NCBI GenBank assembly: GCA_031553655.1
Contig: JAVBLG010000005.1
Span: forward strand, 1-52,970
DNA: 52,970 nt
Direction: 5' to 3'
Origin: JAVBLG01 sp031553655
GTDB lineage: Bacteria; Desulfobacterota; Desulfovibrionia; Desulfovibrionales; Desulfovibrionaceae
Made by a program: the position numbers and the translations under genes. How positions within the stretch are numbered: the first letter of the stretch is position 1; each line of letters begins with the position of its first letter. This document shows, one piece after another, positions 51,203-52,970 of this stretch. The notes beneath the pieces were generated by a model. The model was not told where the DNA came from. It saw only the letters and a list, made by a program, of their open reading frames with translations, and made no database searches.

Positions 51203-51229
51203 ACCATAGGGTTAGGATTGCCATATAAT
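51200..51229 (+). promoter_or_regulatory. Promoter of the chaperone/translocator genes
   Basis: A perfect TATAAT at 51224-51229 with GTGACC (51200-51205) 18 bases upstream lies just after the palindrome and 31 bases before the start of the chaperone gene. Confidence 0.55.
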
Positions 51230-51259
51230 TTTTGAGGTATGGACAAAGTGAGGTTTACC

Positions 51260-51766
51260 ATGTCCGAGCAGGATAAGAATAGTTTCGAACCCGGCATGAT
51301 CGACGATGCAACCATTCAGGCCATGATTTACGCCGCACAACAGGGAGTTTCCGTGGCCCGCCTTTCGGGAATGCCCCCGGAAACTTTGGAAGGCTTGTAT
51401 GCCCTCGGCTACAACCTTTACAATGCGGGCAATCACAAAGACGCCGAAACCGTGTTCCGGGGGTTGTGCCTATACGATCACAACGATTCCAGATATTGGA
51501 TGGGACTTGCGGGCAGCCTTCAGGCACAAGGCGAATACAAGCAGGCTATTGACGCCTATTCCATGGCGGGCATAGCCACAGCCATGAATGATCCCCAGCC
51601 TTTTCTGTTCGGGGCCGTCTGTTACCTCAAGATGAACGATCGCGAAAATGCCAGAGGAGCGCTTTTGGGCATAATCGACATCTGCGGCGACGACCCGGCC
51701 AAGGTTTCCTGTATGGCCAAAGCGCGGGAAATGCTGTCCATGCTTGACGGGGCCGCCAAAAACTGA
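51260..51766 (+). CDS. sycD: T3SS translocator chaperone, LcrH/SycD family
   Basis: A 168-residue class II chaperone with three TPRs: LEGLYALGYNLYNAGNHKDAETVFRGLCLYDHNDSRYWMGLAGSLQAQGEYKQAIDAYSMAGI in pieces (residues 50-115), and a third repeat FLFGAVCYLKMNDRENARGAL. The start at 51260 has GTGAGG 7 bases upstream; an ATG at 51239 does not have proper spacing. It should hold the two hydrophobic translocators encoded downstream in the cytoplasm, as LcrH/PcrH does. Order chaperone-YopB-YopD is as in Yersinia. Stop to next start is 80 bases. Confidence 0.9.
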   Translation: MSEQDKNSFEPGMIDDATIQAMIYAAQQGVSVARLSGMPPETLEGLYALGYNLYNAGNHKDAETVFRGLCLYDHNDSRYWMGLAGSLQAQGEYKQAIDAYSMAGIATAMNDPQPFLFGAVCYLKMNDRENARGALLGIIDICGDDPAKVSCMAKAREMLSMLDGAAKN

Positions 51767-51848
51767 AGCCCGCAAGGCCGGGCGGGGCATAGAGCCGTAT
51801 GTTTCACCACGCAACGCCCAATGCATTATAGTCTCAAGGAGACAAGCC

Positions 51849-52865
51849 ATGACTTCCGACATCACCGTCACTCCGCAGCAATATATGGAACAGATCGCCG
51901 CCATTATGGCCAGATATTCCGTTGAAATTCCGGAAGGGCCTGGCCGCGCGCAAACTCCGCCTCCTTCCTCTCCAGGGGCGTACAGGACCGATCATTCCTT
52001 GCCCCAGCTTTCCGCTCCCCTTGGGCCGCTTTCGCTCGACACGCTCATGACGGCCATCGGCCATGAGGCGCGCAAGAATGCCGTGCGCGCCAGCGCCGAC
52101 AGCATCAAGACCATGGGCGACGAGCAGCAGAGAGTGGGCAAGGAACAGCTCGCCCAGCTGAAGGAGCATATGGAAAAGATCGAAAAGCAAAAGCATATGT
52201 CTTTCTGGGAAAGGGCCTTTTCCGTATTTACCGCCGTTCTCGGGGCCATAGCCAGCGCTGTTACCATTGCCGCCGGTGTGCTCTCCTGCAATCCGCTGCT
52301 CGTTGCCGGCGGTGTGATGGGGGCCTTGATGACGGTTAATTCCGTTATGGAAATGGCTTCAGGGGGAAAGATCGGCCTTGGCGCGGCCGTGACCGCTCTG
52401 GCCAAGGCCTGTGGAGCAAGCGACGAAGCCGCTCAGTGGATTGGCTTTGGAGTTCAGATGGCCCTGGTTGTGGCCAGCGCGGCCATAAGCGTCGGCGGAG
52501 CCCTGAAGGGCGCGGAAGCCATGAAGAAGGCGGCGGAAATGGGCATGAAGGTCAATGACATTCTCGGCAAGAGCCTCAAGATCTCCATGGGAACCGAGAT
52601 AGCGTCTTCCGCCCTTGGCGCGGGGTCGGGCACCGTGGGAATTTTTTCCAGCCTGAACGCTTATGGCGCTAATGAAAACATGGTGAATCACCGCAAGCTG
52701 GAAGCGGCCATGGAACATATTCGCGAAGCAATCAGAACGGAACACGACTTTCTTGAGGCCCAGGTGAAGCTGGCCGATAAGCTGATTGGCGATGTGGCGG
52801 ACATTGTGCGCGGCTGCAACCAGACTCAACAAGCCATAATGCGCGCTAACCCGGCGCTTGCCTGA
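51849..52865 (+). CDS. sctE: T3SS major translocator, YopB/SctE family
   Basis: A 338-residue translocon protein expected to insert in the host membrane. A polar N-terminal region (1-110) with a coiled coil near 75-115 is followed by two hydrophobic helices (FTAVLGAIASAVTIAAGVL at about 127-145 plus LVAGGVMGALMTV at 151-163, and WIGFGVQMALVVASAAISVGG at about 197-217). The pattern and the lengths match YopB/PopB, and the C-terminus ends in an amphipathic region. The start at 51849 has AAGGAG 7 bases upstream. It lies between the SycD-like chaperone and a second probable translocator. Confidence 0.88.
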   Translation: MTSDITVTPQQYMEQIAAIMARYSVEIPEGPGRAQTPPPSSPGAYRTDHSLPQLSAPLGPLSLDTLMTAIGHEARKNAVRASADSIKTMGDEQQRVGKEQLAQLKEHMEKIEKQKHMSFWERAFSVFTAVLGAIASAVTIAAGVLSCNPLLVAGGVMGALMTVNSVMEMASGGKIGLGAAVTALAKACGASDEAAQWIGFGVQMALVVASAAISVGGALKGAEAMKKAAEMGMKVNDILGKSLKISMGTEIASSALGAGSGTVGIFSSLNAYGANENMVNHRKLEAAMEHIREAIRTEHDFLEAQVKLADKLIGDVADIVRGCNQTQQAIMRANPALA

Positions 52866-52894
52866 GGCTATAGGATAATCAGAGGAGAATGGTC

Positions 52895-52970
52895 ATGTCA
52901 ATCAAGATACAGGGCAACAATGTTGACGGGACCGCTCTTTACGGCCCCCACGACGCGGAAAGAGTGGCTA
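52895..52970 (+). CDS. Probable second translocator (YopD/SctB-like), cut by the window end
   Basis: Only 25 codons are visible: MSIKIQGNNVDGTALYGPHDAERVA. AGAGGAG lies about 7 bases before the ATG and it follows the YopB-like gene by 29 bases. A position right after the first translocator is where yopD lies, and YopD also begins with a polar MTINIKTDS-like stretch. The identity is inferred from position, not from a domain. Confidence 0.5.
   Translation, partial: MSIKIQGNNVDGTALYGPHDAERVA

Overview
ORGANISM. The window looks like chromosomal DNA of a Gram-negative, mid-to-high GC delta-proteobacterium, most likely of the Desulfovibrio/Bilophila/Lawsonia group. That placement is inferred from the combination of a eukaryote-type glucan branching enzyme, Cache/HAMP hybrid kinases, PhnD-like binding proteins and a type III secretion system (T3SS); no rRNA or marker gene is present to prove it. 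No transposase, integrase, phage or CRISPR sequence was seen. The first 90 bases are pure C and look like an artefact that cuts off the first gene.

LAYOUT. (1) 92-4642: a 5'-truncated precorrin-4 methyltransferase coupled to a GBE1-like branching enzyme, a small exported protein, a 146-bp palindromic element and RidA. (2) 4851-10902: a complete tripartite RND efflux operon (lipoprotein adaptor, pump, outer-membrane lipoprotein) with a palindrome upstream and a terminator downstream. (3) 11146-21695: an orphan exported protein, an acetyltransferase, tRNA-Pro(GGG), a CsoR-controlled metal P-type ATPase, a LUD-domain protein and a MarR regulator sharing one operator motif, a YqaA-type membrane protein, a FadR-type GntR regulator, a GudP-like transporter, a CAAX-protease-like membrane protein and a Fur-boxed ferritin. 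(4) 21713-28089: Tex, a DMT exporter, a universal stress protein, and ilvBN preceded by a complete attenuator (a Leu/Val-rich leader peptide and an intrinsic terminator). (5) 28093-37535: two hybrid histidine kinases, a FemAB/BioF2-like acyltransferase and two tandem PhnD-like binding proteins, all on the minus strand. (6) 37778-52970: a T3SS locus.

THE T3SS. A minus-strand operon reads sctW, a SycN-like chaperone, sctX, sctY, sctV, sctS, sctT, sctU, a sigma-54 activator without a receiver domain, and a HAMP-PP2C phosphatase. Several junctions are ATGA stop/start overlaps. A divergent plus-strand set reads an LcrG-like protein, a 158-residue coiled-coil protein, an orphan, two further paralogues of the 158-residue protein (232 and 159 residues), an LcrH/SycD chaperone, a YopB-like translocator and the start of a probable YopD-like translocator. 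The gene order matches the Yersinia Ysc/LcrGVH-YopBD plan, except that the large needle-tip protein LcrV is missing and three short paralogues with a shared 'DI(D/N)LGP' signature stand in its place. The 490-bp divergent region holds a four-unit 11-bp phased repeat, repeated ATTTTATCG motifs and two sigma-54-like sites. SctU carries NPTR instead of the usual NPTH self-cleavage motif. sctR, sctN, sctQ, the needle and the ring genes are not in the window.

REPEATS. At least two families of dispersed intergenic elements built from strings of short hairpins recur in both orientations: one at about 15.3, 30.7 and (partly) 10.9 kb, the other at about 19.7, 31.9, 35.1 and 43.4 kb. The last of these lies exactly between sctV and sctS. 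Two unrelated long palindromes lie at 4.0-4.2 and 51.1-51.2 kb.
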